A stretch of 64,000 nucleotides of DNA from an uncultured Amphritea sp. (GTDB lineage Bacteria > Pseudomonadota > Gammaproteobacteria > Pseudomonadales > Balneatricaceae): the NCBI RefSeq assembly GCF_937127095.1, contig NZ_CAKZLP010000011.1, forward strand, positions 58,668 to 122,667. The letters run 5' to 3'. Both the position numbers and the translations under genes were made by a program. Position 1 is the first letter of the stretch, and every line of letters begins with the position of its first letter. Shown one piece after another: positions 21,650 to 30,735 of this stretch. The notes beneath the pieces were generated by a model. The model was not told where the DNA came from. It was given only the letters and a program-made list of their open reading frames with translations, and made no database searches.

Positions 21650-21982
21650 ATGAAATTTTTACATCTCTGTGTATTGTCTACGTGTTTAATTCAATCTGTT
21701 TATGCAACCGATCTGTTACCTGAAGGAGTCATTCAGGCGGGTAGTCTTGCAAGCGAAACACTCATTCATGATGCCATGATAGGTGTTGCAGCTAAAGTTG
21801 CGGGACAAGGCTGTAGCCGTCCTGAAAATTTCACTCCCTACATTACGGCGATGCCGGTTGGCGAAGTTGGCGCCAGACGTTGGCGAGAACTATGGATGGT
21901 TACAGGGTGTGGACATGAGTATCCGATAAAACTTGGTTTCATGGAAAGCGGTTTGGATGCTGCTGACTGGTTTGTTGAGTAA
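21650..21982 (+). CDS. small exported hypothetical protein
   Basis: Internal Met start MKFLHLCVLSTCLIQSVYA (signal peptide-like). Confidence 0.65.
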   Translation: MKFLHLCVLSTCLIQSVYATDLLPEGVIQAGSLASETLIHDAMIGVAAKVAGQGCSRPENFTPYITAMPVGEVGARRWRELWMVTGCGHEYPIKLGFMESGLDAADWFVE

Positions 21983-22064
21983 CATTAAAACGCTTGATCT
22001 GTGGAGATAGGGGTTTTAAATATTGCTCAGTTTTCAAAAGGATATTGAGGAGGCAGTGCTTCAA

Positions 22065-22358
22065 ATGGACATGATAATTTTTGTGGTTGTGCTGAATGCG
22101 GTTATTACCGGCGCTATTTTATGGATTGCCAGTAAGATTACCGCGGTTCATCTGAATTTTTCACATACACTTATCGCCGCAGGCGGGGCAGCGCTAGTAT
22201 CGCTGATACCCTCATTTGGCTGGGTGCTATCAATTATTGTACTGTTTTATCTGTTAAAACAGTTCAGTGATGCAGATATCTGGCCGGATATTATTTTACT
22301 GGTGCTGGTCAGCCAATTGATATTGTTTGCCGTGGGCACCACTCTGGGCAGCATATAG
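22065..22358 (+). CDS. small membrane protein, unknown
   Basis: Hydrophobic 97 aa ORF, MDMIIFVVVLNAVITGAILW... Confidence 0.6.
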   Translation: MDMIIFVVVLNAVITGAILWIASKITAVHLNFSHTLIAAGGAALVSLIPSFGWVLSIIVLFYLLKQFSDADIWPDIILLVLVSQLILFAVGTTLGSI

Positions 22359-22387
22359 ATTATAGTCTTGTAAACTACAGGGGCTGA

Positions 22388-22672
22388 TCAGCAACACTCC
22401 TGTTCCAGCTTCCACAGAAGCTGCAAAGCCTCCTGATTATCAAGCTCTTCAAAAAAACTGTAGAGATTGTTCATCTGTGCACTGACAAAGAACAGATCGT
22501 CATGTTTCATTCGGGCCTGCTCTTCAAATTTCATGGCAAAATACTGTTGCCACTGAGCACTCCCGCCTGTCTCCAGCGTCTCTTTGAGTTCACTGACCAG
22601 CGCTATTGCCCAGCTATCGCATTCAATGCCACAAAAACTGACTTAGCGGTCGGTATTGGCTGCCTGATCCAT
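22388..22672 (-). pseudogene. cowN: CowN-like (nitrogenase CO-protection) gene with in-frame TAA at codon 10
   Basis: MDQAANTDR*VSFCGIECDSWAIALVSELKETLETGGSAQWQQYFAMKFEEQARMKHDDLFFVSAQMNNLYSFFEELDNQEALQLLWKLEQECC; RBS AGGAG upstream of ATG at 22672; resembles CowN (R-Y-V-S-F-x-G-I-D-C-D ... ECC). Confidence 0.7.
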
Positions 22673-22910
22673 AAAAGATCGCTCCTGAATAAATGAAATA
22701 GCCATTTTAGGGATGAGAGTGTTATGTCTCTAGCGAAATTAAGCTCAATGACGAGATTACTTGCGTTATATCAACTCCTTGAATGAACGACCTAAAAGGT
22801 AGTATCACTGCCTATATCTACTTGTTGAGCAGTGTGTCATTCCGGTAGAATCTGCCGCACATCATTTGATAGCGTTTTTTGCTAAATAACTAAAAACACA
22901 GGAGTCGCTT

Positions 22911-23528
22911 GTGGAACTCGCATGTCTTGACCTGGAAGGTGTACTGATCCCTGAGATCTGGATCGCTTTCGCTGAAGAAACCGGAATTGAAGAGCTTAAA
23001 GCGACTACCCGTGATATTCCTGACTATGACGTGCTGATGAAACAGCGTTTGCGTATTCTGGATGAACACGGCCTGACACTGCCACAGATTCAGGCAACCA
23101 TCGATCGTCTCTCCCCGCTGGAAGGTGCCCGTGAGTTTATCGACTGGCTGCGTGAGCGTTTTCAAGTGGTTATTCTGTCCGATACGTTCTACGAGTTTGC
23201 CGCACCGCTGATGAAGCAACTGGGTAATCCAACACTGTTGTGTCATAAGCTGGAAGTGGATGAGAACGGTCGTATTACCGACTACACTCTGCGTCAGAAA
23301 GATCCTAAGCGTCAGTCCGTGCGTGCGTTTCAACTGCTGAACTACCGTGTTATCGCGGCGGGTGATTCCTACAATGACACCACGATGCTGACTCAGGCAG
23401 AAGCGGGTGTACTGTTCCATGCACCACAGAATGTTATTGATGAGTTCCCGCAGTTCCCGGCGGTGCATACCTTCGAAGAGCTTAAGCAAGAGTTTATCAA
23501 AGCGAGCAACCGGGATCTGTCTCTTTAA
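22911..23528 (+). CDS. thrH: bifunctional phosphoserine phosphatase/homoserine phosphotransferase ThrH
   Basis: 205 aa; MELACLDLEGVLIPEIWIAFAEETGI, GDSYNDTTML. Confidence 0.92.
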   Translation: MELACLDLEGVLIPEIWIAFAEETGIEELKATTRDIPDYDVLMKQRLRILDEHGLTLPQIQATIDRLSPLEGAREFIDWLRERFQVVILSDTFYEFAAPLMKQLGNPTLLCHKLEVDENGRITDYTLRQKDPKRQSVRAFQLLNYRVIAAGDSYNDTTMLTQAEAGVLFHAPQNVIDEFPQFPAVHTFEELKQEFIKASNRDLSL

Positions 23529-23565
23529 CAGCGGTTGTTAGATGTGGCTTCGCCACTGGCCAGAA
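23529..23565 (+). repeat. BIME/REP-like hairpin repeat, copy 2
   Basis: GCGGTTGTTAGATGTGGCTTCGCCACTGGCCAGAAAAAG directly after the thrH stop. Confidence 0.75.
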
Positions 23566-23574
23566 AAAGATTAA

Positions 23575-23597
23575 GAGCGCTTTGGCGCTCTTTTTTG
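23575..23597 (+). terminator. intrinsic terminator after thrH
   Basis: AGAGCGCTTTGGCGCTCTTTTTT. Confidence 0.85.
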
Positions 23598-23650
23598 TAC
23601 TCAGAGATCTCTTTTAAACATGATAGAAGCGGCAGGTATTAAACGATGTC

Positions 23651-24352
23651 ATGCGGTTAGATAAATTTATCTGTAAAAGCACCCACTATACGTTGGCTGA
23701 AGCGCTGATGCTGATAGAAACTGGTCGGGTTATTGTCAACGAAACGGTTGTTTTTGAGGTGTCTTATCAGGCTCACAAGAACAGTGTTGTGACCCTGGAT
23801 GGTCATAGTCTTACCCCCAGACCATTCCGCTATTTTATGCTGCATAAGCCTGTCGATATGATCTGCTCAAACGTCGATGAGAAATATCCTTCGGTACTCA
23901 ATCTTCTTGATGTTGATAGCGTTAGTGAGCTACACATTGCCGGGCGCCTGGATGCCGATACAACTGGCCTGGTGCTGGTGACCGATGATGGACACTGGTC
24001 TTTTAATCTGACTTCACCCAGCAATAAGTGCGAAAAAGTGTATAAGGTGTTGTTGTCTAAACCCATATCACCGGACGCGGCACAGCGTTTTGCCGAGGGC
24101 ATTTTGCTTCAGGGTGAATCAAATCTGACGCTTCCGGCGACATTACAGATTATTGACCCCTATAATGTGTTTTTAACCCTGACAGAGGGGCGCTTTCATC
24201 AGGTGAAACGGATGTTCTCTGCGATTGGCAACCGGGTTAAATCGCTGCACCGTCAGCAGATCGGCAGTCTGGAACTGGATATTGAAGAGGGCCACTGGCG
24301 CAGCTTAACTCTGGCCGAAGTTGAAACACTTTCAGTTGAGCATTTGTCATAA
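23651..24352 (+). CDS. rsuA: 16S rRNA pseudouridine(516) synthase
   Basis: 233 aa; MRLDKFICKSTHYTLAEALMLIETGRV S4 domain, AGRLDADTTGLVLVTDDG catalytic motif. Confidence 0.9.
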   Translation: MRLDKFICKSTHYTLAEALMLIETGRVIVNETVVFEVSYQAHKNSVVTLDGHSLTPRPFRYFMLHKPVDMICSNVDEKYPSVLNLLDVDSVSELHIAGRLDADTTGLVLVTDDGHWSFNLTSPSNKCEKVYKVLLSKPISPDAAQRFAEGILLQGESNLTLPATLQIIDPYNVFLTLTEGRFHQVKRMFSAIGNRVKSLHRQQIGSLELDIEEGHWRSLTLAEVETLSVEHLS

Positions 24353-24542
24353 CTCACTTCCTCAGTGACCATTTTGATAAATCACATGTCAGCTGCTGCT
24401 AGGAAACACCACTGTGAACACAGGGGCCACAGATAAAAAGCCATTGCTAAGCCAGTCGCAAAGAAAGCTTCGTTTGGCTACCGTTCGACCACGGTAAATT
24501 GACAGAAAAATACTTAATTCTCCAGAGCGATAAACCGATACT

Positions 24543-25499
24543 ATGACGAGAAAAACACTGAGTTTGAAGGCGAAAAAAAATCAAGAGGTCACACCGGTAA
24601 ACGAGGTGCTCAAGGATCAATTTGATGGTGACCCGCAAAAGCGTTTTTTAAATGGTGTTGCTATCCATCCGTCCCCTGGTCTTCGGCTGGAAGCGGGCTC
24701 TCAGCAACTTTCTATGCGCGCGATGGATCTGATTACGCCTATAGGCCTGGGACAGCGGGGGTTGATCGTTGCACCGCCAGGCTCGGGTAAATCAACTCTG
24801 TTAAAACATCTCTGTCAGTCAGTGGGTCAGGCTTATCCCGACATAAAGCTGTATGCGCTGCTCATTGATGAGCGGCCGGAAGAGGTCACTGATTTTAAGC
24901 GTAGCGTGTCGGCAGAAGTACACGCCTCATCCTCTGATGAAAGTTATGCTCATCATGTCAGGGTGGCGGATCAACTGCTTGACAGAGCCCGCAGAGAGGC
25001 GGGTGAAGGTCACGATGTGATGATTGTGATCGACTCACTCACCCGGCTCTCACGGGTGCATAACGCCGAGCAGAGAAGCAGCGGACGCACCATGTCAGGC
25101 GGGGTAGATGCAAGAGCCCTGGAGATACCCCGTAAACTGTTTGGCTCGGCTCGTAAGATTGAGAATGGTGGGTCGCTGACGATTCTGGCAACCATCCTCG
25201 TTGATACCGGAAGCCGCATGGATCAGGTGATCTTTGAGGAGTTCAAGGGCACCGGTAACATGGAGGTTGTTTTATCCCGCGAAGCGGCCAACCGGCGGAT
25301 CTTTCCCGCGCTGGATATTGCCAAAAGCAGTACCCGTCGTGAAGAGCTGCTGCTGAATCCGAAAGATCTACAGGTTGTCAGGGCTTTGCGGCGCAGTCTT
25401 GTCAACCTTAAACCGGAAGAGGGTGCCAGAAAGCTGGTCGAGTTGCTCGAGAAATATCCAACGAATGAAGAGCTTTTAAAAGCAGTTGCTAGTGGTTAG
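24543..25499 (+). CDS. Rho-like ATPase lacking most of the N-terminal RNA-binding domain
   Basis: 318 aa; GQRGLIVAPPGSGKSTLL, LLIDERPEEVTDFKR, SGGVDARALEIPRKLFGSARK, DTGSRMDQVIFEEFKGTGNMEVVLSR; only ~45 aa precede the Rho core. Confidence 0.88.
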   Translation: MTRKTLSLKAKKNQEVTPVNEVLKDQFDGDPQKRFLNGVAIHPSPGLRLEAGSQQLSMRAMDLITPIGLGQRGLIVAPPGSGKSTLLKHLCQSVGQAYPDIKLYALLIDERPEEVTDFKRSVSAEVHASSSDESYAHHVRVADQLLDRARREAGEGHDVMIVIDSLTRLSRVHNAEQRSSGRTMSGGVDARALEIPRKLFGSARKIENGGSLTILATILVDTGSRMDQVIFEEFKGTGNMEVVLSREAANRRIFPALDIAKSSTRREELLLNPKDLQVVRALRRSLVNLKPEEGARKLVELLEKYPTNEELLKAVASG

Positions 25500-25545
25500 A
25501 CGTGGCTTCGCCACTTGCTAGACGTCGCTGCGCGACTTGCTCGAA
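25481..25545 (+). repeat. BIME/REP-like compound hairpin repeat, copy 3 (encodes the last codons and stop of the Rho-like ORF)
   Basis: AGCAGTTGCTAGTGGTTAGACGTGGCTTCGCCACTTGCTAGACGTCGCTGCGCGACTTGCTCG. Confidence 0.85.
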
Positions 25546-25859
25546 AAAGATTAAGAGCGCTGAGTTGCTGCTGTATTGCAGGTCATTGCAAAGGGTGTCT
25601 TACTGAATGCCCTCTATTTGGTTATATACAGCCTCCTGTTTTTGCTTTATGTTTCTATCGGTTTTTTGTCTGCAGATCATTGGTACTAAACATCTTATTC
25701 TTTGTAGACGATAAATCCTGATCTGATTTTTGTGGTGGCCGCAGGACTGCAGGTTATCGAAATACTATAAAAAGTGCAGGCAATAGGAAAGGACGCGGTA
25801 GACGTACTCCAATATGCTGATATGTATTGCTTTTTTACTGGATAGTTAAGTGTTAAACC

Positions 25860-26678
25860 ATGCCTGAAAAACGAAGCAGCTTGACCAGATTCAGATATAA
25901 AGAAGATCGCTGGCCTGTCTTTATTGTTCTGATGCTGACCCTTATAGACTTTATACTCTATTTTACACTCGATAGTATGGCCGTCTTTTGCGGCTATTAT
26001 CTGTTGATGTTACTGCCAAAGGGCGTCATCTGTGCCTGGAATCACCACCACCAACACCTCTTTACCTTCAGACATGCATTCCTTAATCGTGGTTTAGAAT
26101 TCGCCTATGCCTTACACACCGGTGTAACCACGCACCTTTGGCGTCTGCACCATGTGTTGGGACACCATCTTAACTTTCTTGATCAAGAGAGAGATGAGAG
26201 CCGCTGGAAGCGTAAAGACGGAACCCGGATGGGAGTCATCGAATATACGCTAAATGTCGCTGTGACCGCCTATACACGAGGTTATAAAGTAGGGATAAAA
26301 TACCCTAAACAGCTATCCCCCTTTCTGATATTTACCGCGATCACATTTACGGTTGTAGCCGTGCTGGTCTGGTATAAACCGGTAGCAGGCTTGATGCTAT
26401 TTGTCCTGCCAATGATCACTAGCCTGCTGTTTACCGCTTATGTCACCTACGAGCACCATTCAGGCCTGGATACGCAAAACGAATTTGAAGCGTCCTACAA
26501 CAACCTCGACCCGTTGTTCAATCGTCTCACCGGCAATCTCGGATACCATACAGCGCATCATCATAAACAAGGCGTTCACTGGTCAAAACTGCCAGCACTC
26601 CATGCCCAGATTGAAAGCAAAATCCCTGCACATCTGTACCAAAAATCAATATTTACCCGGATGATATTGAGGGGGTAA
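25860..26678 (+). CDS. fatty acid desaturase-family protein
   Basis: 272 aa; histidine boxes HHHQH, HHVLGHH, HTAHHHK. Confidence 0.82.
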   Translation: MPEKRSSLTRFRYKEDRWPVFIVLMLTLIDFILYFTLDSMAVFCGYYLLMLLPKGVICAWNHHHQHLFTFRHAFLNRGLEFAYALHTGVTTHLWRLHHVLGHHLNFLDQERDESRWKRKDGTRMGVIEYTLNVAVTAYTRGYKVGIKYPKQLSPFLIFTAITFTVVAVLVWYKPVAGLMLFVLPMITSLLFTAYVTYEHHSGLDTQNEFEASYNNLDPLFNRLTGNLGYHTAHHHKQGVHWSKLPALHAQIESKIPAHLYQKSIFTRMILRG

Positions 26679-26698
26679 GAGCAGTCGCTGCGCTTCTA

Positions 26699-26815
26699 AA
26701 AGCAGTGGCTAGTGGTTAGACGTGGCTGCGCCACTTGCTAGGAAAAGCCGTGGCTCGTTGTTCGATCGTCACAAAGATTGCGACTTGTTCGTGGCTGGAA
26801 TGTCGCTATGCAACT
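26699..26815 (+). repeat. BIME/REP-like compound hairpin repeat, copy 4
   Basis: AAAGCAGTGGCTAGTGGTTAGACGTGGCTGCGCCACTTGCTAGG followed by a second, diverged hairpin module. Confidence 0.75.
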
Positions 26816-26893
26816 TTACAGAAAAAGAAAAAAGAGCGCTCAGGTGTAACAGCTTAAGCGCTCTTTTTTTGTGCAGGCATCAAGTTCTTTCAA

Positions 26894-28231
26894 TTAACCC
26901 CAGATATGTTTGTTGGGTCGGTTCTCGTCTTTATCGGTTGAGGTTTTGCTGGGTGTTTTACCTCTGGTTTGTGACGGGGCTTTTTTTGATGAGGGTTGTT
27001 TTGATGAGGCTGTTTTTGATGAGCTTTTAGGCATCGGTGGTTTGCTGGTGCGGACAAAGTTCAGCACAGAGATAGGTACCTCTTTTCTAACTGGAAAACC
27101 TTCAATTTCTTTTCGCTCGATTAGCTGATCTAAGCGGCTTTCAATGGCGCAGAGGTTTTTAAAATCGCCCATGGCGACAAAGGATATTGCTTCACCGGTG
27201 GCTCCGGCACGTCCGGTACGGCCGATGCGGTGGATATAATCTTCTGGTTTGAATGGCAGGTCGTAATTTACCACGCGACTCAGTTCACCAATATCCAAGC
27301 CCCGGGCAGCGACTCCGGTGGCCACCAGATATTTTAGTTCGCCCGATTTGAAATCGGCGAGAATCTTTTCACGCATCGCCTGGCTTCTGTCACCATGAAT
27401 GGCTTCGGCAACAATACCGCGTTTAGCCAGCTGGACGACCAGTTTGGCCGCAGCGTGCTTCTTCTCGATAAAAATGAGAGCCTGATCCCACTGCTGCTCA
27501 TTAATCAGGTGGCTTAGCAGTGCGGATTTAGTGTCTTTATCGACGGTGATTAACCACTGATTGATCGTGGCTGCGGCTTTGGTTTTCGGTGAAACCGAAA
27601 TCTCAACGGCCGGGTTGCTCACTTTACTATCAGCAAAACTATCGGCGATATCACGCACGTCATCGGACATGGTGGCCGAAAACAGCAGGTTCTGACGGAC
27701 GTTGGGCAGGCGATCGATGATCTTATTGATATCCCCGACAAAGCCCATATCCACCATACGGTCGGCTTCATCTAACACCAGTACTTCCAGTTCATCAAAA
27801 TGCAGCGCCCGCTGGTGGGCCAGATCCAGCAGTCGGCCAGGTGTCGCGACTAAGATGTCGACGCCTTCGATTAAACGCTCTTTTTGTGGCTCGGCATCAA
27901 CACCGCCATACACGGCCAGAGAACTGAGATTAAGATGTTTACTGTACTCAGCTACATTGGCCGCCACCTGGATGGCTAACTCCCGTGTCGGGGTCAGAAT
28001 CAGCGCCCGGATGCGTTTCCCCCGCAATATCCGCTCCTGGTTAAATAACTCCAATATCGGCAGCACAAACGCACCTGTTTTACCGGTACCGGTTTGTGCA
28101 GTGGCAATCAGGTCTTTACCCGCAAGAATGAGGGGAATCGCTTGCTTCTGGATAGGGGTCGGGGCGGTATATCCCAGCTCTTTAATGGCTAATAGAAGCG
28201 GGGCGGATAATCCAAGGTTTGAAAATGGCAT
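26894..28231 (-). CDS. rhlE: DEAD-box RNA helicase, RhlE type
   Basis: 445 aa; ATAQTGTGKTGAFVLP, VLDEADRM, FSATMS, HRIGRTGRAG; Ser/Lys-rich tail. Confidence 0.9.
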   Translation of the reverse strand: MPFSNLGLSAPLLLAIKELGYTAPTPIQKQAIPLILAGKDLIATAQTGTGKTGAFVLPILELFNQERILRGKRIRALILTPTRELAIQVAANVAEYSKHLNLSSLAVYGGVDAEPQKERLIEGVDILVATPGRLLDLAHQRALHFDELEVLVLDEADRMVDMGFVGDINKIIDRLPNVRQNLLFSATMSDDVRDIADSFADSKVSNPAVEISVSPKTKAAATINQWLITVDKDTKSALLSHLINEQQWDQALIFIEKKHAAAKLVVQLAKRGIVAEAIHGDRSQAMREKILADFKSGELKYLVATGVAARGLDIGELSRVVNYDLPFKPEDYIHRIGRTGRAGATGEAISFVAMGDFKNLCAIESRLDQLIERKEIEGFPVRKEVPISVLNFVRTSKPPMPKSSSKTASSKQPSSKKAPSQTRGKTPSKTSTDKDENRPNKHIWG

Positions 28232-28276
28232 AGAGGCTCAGGAAGGTATCAAAAGGAGAGAAGGGGGGAGTATAGC

Positions 28277-28410
28277 TTAAAAGCAGTTGCTAGTGGTTAG
28301 ACGTGGCTTCGCCACTTGCTAGATAAAGCATAAAAGCCTTTTTTCGTAGCTCGAACGTCACAAAGAGCGTGACTTGCTCGTCGCTCGGGTGTCGTTGCTT
28401 GATCGGTTAG
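28277..28410 (+). repeat. BIME/REP-like compound hairpin repeat, copy 5
   Basis: TTAAAAGCAGTTGCTAGTGGTTAGACGTGGCTTCGCCACTTGCTAGA plus ...CTCGAACGTCACAAAGAGCGTGACTTGCTCG... Confidence 0.8.
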
Positions 28411-28488
28411 GGAAAGATGGGAAAAGAGTCAAAACCGTGGCTCGATGTTCTTTTATACTAACGTTTTCTGTGCAAGTATTGGTCAACC

Positions 28489-28617
28489 AAGGATAAGAAC
28501 GAGTCATCTCAGGGAGTCAGAGTGAGAATGAATCCGATTAATGCTCATGTCGAAGATTGTCTGCAGATAGACGACACGCTGTCCTATTTTCCTCAAGTGC
28601 CTTTTCGAATATTTAGC
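28489..28617 (+). repeat. diverged direct repeat, copy A
   Basis: AAGGATAAGAACGAGTCATCTCAGGGAGTCAGAGTGAGAATGAATCCGATTAATGCTCAT... matches copy B at 29212-29337 with indels. Confidence 0.65.
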
Positions 28618-28681
28618 TATTAGATCGCCAAGGAGAGAAATATGCAGTGTAAGCATGTTAAGGGGAACACCCGTATTTAAG

Positions 28682-28963
28682 ATGGAAGCATTGATACGAG
28701 CACGACCGGTTCTGTTAGCAGTATTTATATGTGCATTGGCATTAACTGCTATTGGATCTAGTTTAGAAATAAATTTCTTCTATCTCGTAAGTGGGGTTGC
28801 TGCACACATTGCACTACTATTATTTACGATAACTGAGTCATTTGGCACTCTTTCAAAGCGAAGGCATTTTTTTGTAAGAATTTTAGCCCGGTTGTTTCTC
28901 GTCATATTAGCCCTTGCTGTCGGTAATATGCTTTTCTATATTTTAGTCGTTTTTTTGTCGTGA
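28682..28963 (+). CDS. small membrane protein, unknown
   Basis: MEALIRARPVLLAVFICALALTAIGSS..., three hydrophobic segments. Confidence 0.55.
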   Translation: MEALIRARPVLLAVFICALALTAIGSSLEINFFYLVSGVAAHIALLLFTITESFGTLSKRRHFFVRILARLFLVILALAVGNMLFYILVVFLS

Positions 28964-29018
28964 TATTCGCGATACCTAACAAGAGACTGTGGTGTTCCAA
29001 CCCACCGAATAAACGTTT

Positions 29019-29082
29019 TTTCTAGCACGCCACGCAGTCGCGTCTAACCACTATCCGGCCGCAAAGCAGCGGTCTGGCCAAA
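29019..29082 (-). repeat. degenerate BIME/REP-like repeat, copy 6
   Basis: TTCTAGCACGCCACGCAGTCGCGTCTAACCACTATCC; shares TAGTGGTTAGACGCGAC on the minus strand. Confidence 0.5.
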
Positions 29083-29211
29083 CAGAGAATTTGATTTATT
29101 CATGCCGTGCTTCTGTGCGAAATCTTAGATGGCTCAATTTTTTAAATTGGCTTGAGTCATTGTGATTTTCCCCTTTTCACCTACCGTTTAGTATGTAAGC
29201 ATTGAGCAGCA

Positions 29212-29337
29212 AAGGATAAGTGCGAAGTAATTACTCAGGGAGCATGAGTAAGAATGAACCTATTAATCATCATTTCCAAAATCCCCTGTAGATATACGAC
29301 AGCGCCTCATCTTTGCTCAAGCTTATTTCAAGCTAGT
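29212..29337 (+). repeat. diverged direct repeat, copy B
   Basis: AAGGATAAGTGCGAAGTAATTACTCAGGGAGCATGAGTAAGAATGAACCTATTAATCATCAT... Confidence 0.65.
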
Positions 29338-29370
29338 TTTTAACTCCCCTAAACCTGTTGGATCTTATAG

Positions 29371-29703
29371 ATGAAGAAGTTCATATCGCTTGTTGCAGTT
29401 ATTTTACTACTATCGGGTTGTGCTAAACCGCTACCAGAAGACCGGTTGGATTATGTTGGCGAATGGCAGAGCAACCAAATGGGATTGTTAATCCTTGCGG
29501 ACGGAACTGTTGCCTATAAACGCTTAGAAGGTGGTGGTTCATCCTCTGTGAATGGCCCTTTAAAAGAGTTTATCGGTAATAATTTTGTGGTTGGGGTGCT
29601 TTTTATGACTACGACATTTGACGTTTCAGAACCCCCTCACGAAGTTGAGGGTATCTGGAAAATGACCGTTGATGGGGTAGAACTAACGAGAATAAATGAG
29701 TAA
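29371..29703 (+). CDS. small lipoprotein, unknown
   Basis: 110 aa; MKKFISLVAVILLLSGCAKPL lipobox. Confidence 0.75.
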   Translation: MKKFISLVAVILLLSGCAKPLPEDRLDYVGEWQSNQMGLLILADGTVAYKRLEGGGSSSVNGPLKEFIGNNFVVGVLFMTTTFDVSEPPHEVEGIWKMTVDGVELTRINE

Positions 29704-29716
29704 TGCATTTTAACAT

Positions 29717-29770
29717 GCACAGAGTGCCGCCCGCTTCAGGCTTGACAGACTAACGGGCGGCACTCTGTGC
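29717..29770. repeat. 17-bp perfect inverted repeat with 20-nt loop, no T-tract
   Basis: GCACAGAGTGCCGCCCG ... CGGGCGGCACTCTGTGC. Confidence 0.85.
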
Positions 29771-30204
29771 TGAACTCCTGTTGACGTTACCTCGAATCAG
29801 AGCAGTTGATCTGAATGTATGAAGTGTTTGTCAGGCTTTGTATCATGTTGGGATTCGTACCTCATCCCAACCTAGGTCATTTTCCTGGAAAACGACGCAG
29901 TGGCATCGAACCACCAGCAAGGGCGAAGCGCGTTTTAGCGGCGGCTCTTTCAATCAGAAGGGGCAGGTTTGTTGATTTTGGCCGATGCTGTGCGAGCCCT
30001 GGTCGTTCAGGTTTCGATTGACAATTAATGTCTTGTATATAACGATAAAACCATGAAAACGAACCTTAAGCAGCAGGCAGTACGATTTATCATCATTCTT
30101 TAGGAATGGTGGGATGGTTGTTGCGCGTACAATTTTTCAAACCCACCCAAGAGGTGGGTTTTCTGTTTCTGCCTCATGGGAATTATCTGTGTTAAGGAGG
30201 TAGT

Positions 30205-30735
30205 GTGAATAAAATAGCTGTTTTTGGTAAACCGGGCAGCGGCAAATCTGTATTGAGTAAAGCGCTGGCATCAGCCACGGGTATACCGCTATATCAGCTG
30301 GATTTAATGGTGTATCAGAAAAGTGGTGAGCTGGTTGATCGTACAACATTCGATGAAGCGCATGACAAAGCCCTGTCGTCTGATCGCTGGATCATTGATG
30401 GATTTGGCCCGATAGCATCCTTTTATACACGACTGGAGACCGCCGATACTCTGATCTACATCGATCTGCCCTATCTTACCAGTTACTGGCTGGTGACAAA
30501 GCGGCTTTTGAAGGGCCTGGTTGTCAGACCAGAAGGCTGGCCAGAGGGAAGCTCCGTGTTTAAGGGGACGCTGCAAAGCTACAAAACGTTAAGACTGTGT
30601 CCGGGGTTCTGGAATCAGGCTTTTATGGAGCGGCTGGATAAACTCGCGGTTAATAAAACGCTCTACGTGATCCGCTCGGTGACTGAACTAAATAACTTTA
30701 TCGATAAGACTATTCAGGGAGGCAAGCGTGCTTAA
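30205..30735 (+). CDS. P-loop adenylate kinase-like/topology-modulation-type NTPase
   Basis: 176 aa; IAVFGKPGSGKSVLSKALA Walker A. Confidence 0.75.
   Translation: MNKIAVFGKPGSGKSVLSKALASATGIPLYQLDLMVYQKSGELVDRTTFDEAHDKALSSDRWIIDGFGPIASFYTRLETADTLIYIDLPYLTSYWLVTKRLLKGLVVRPEGWPEGSSVFKGTLQSYKTLRLCPGFWNQAFMERLDKLAVNKTLYVIRSVTELNNFIDKTIQGGKRA

Noticed and set aside
28970-29080. ACCTAAC box after the 28682 ORF as a possible attC
   Set aside because: Single RYYYAAC match; no GTTRRRY partner or L'/L'' pairing in the following ~130 bp, and a degenerate REP-like repeat explains the palindromic sequence.
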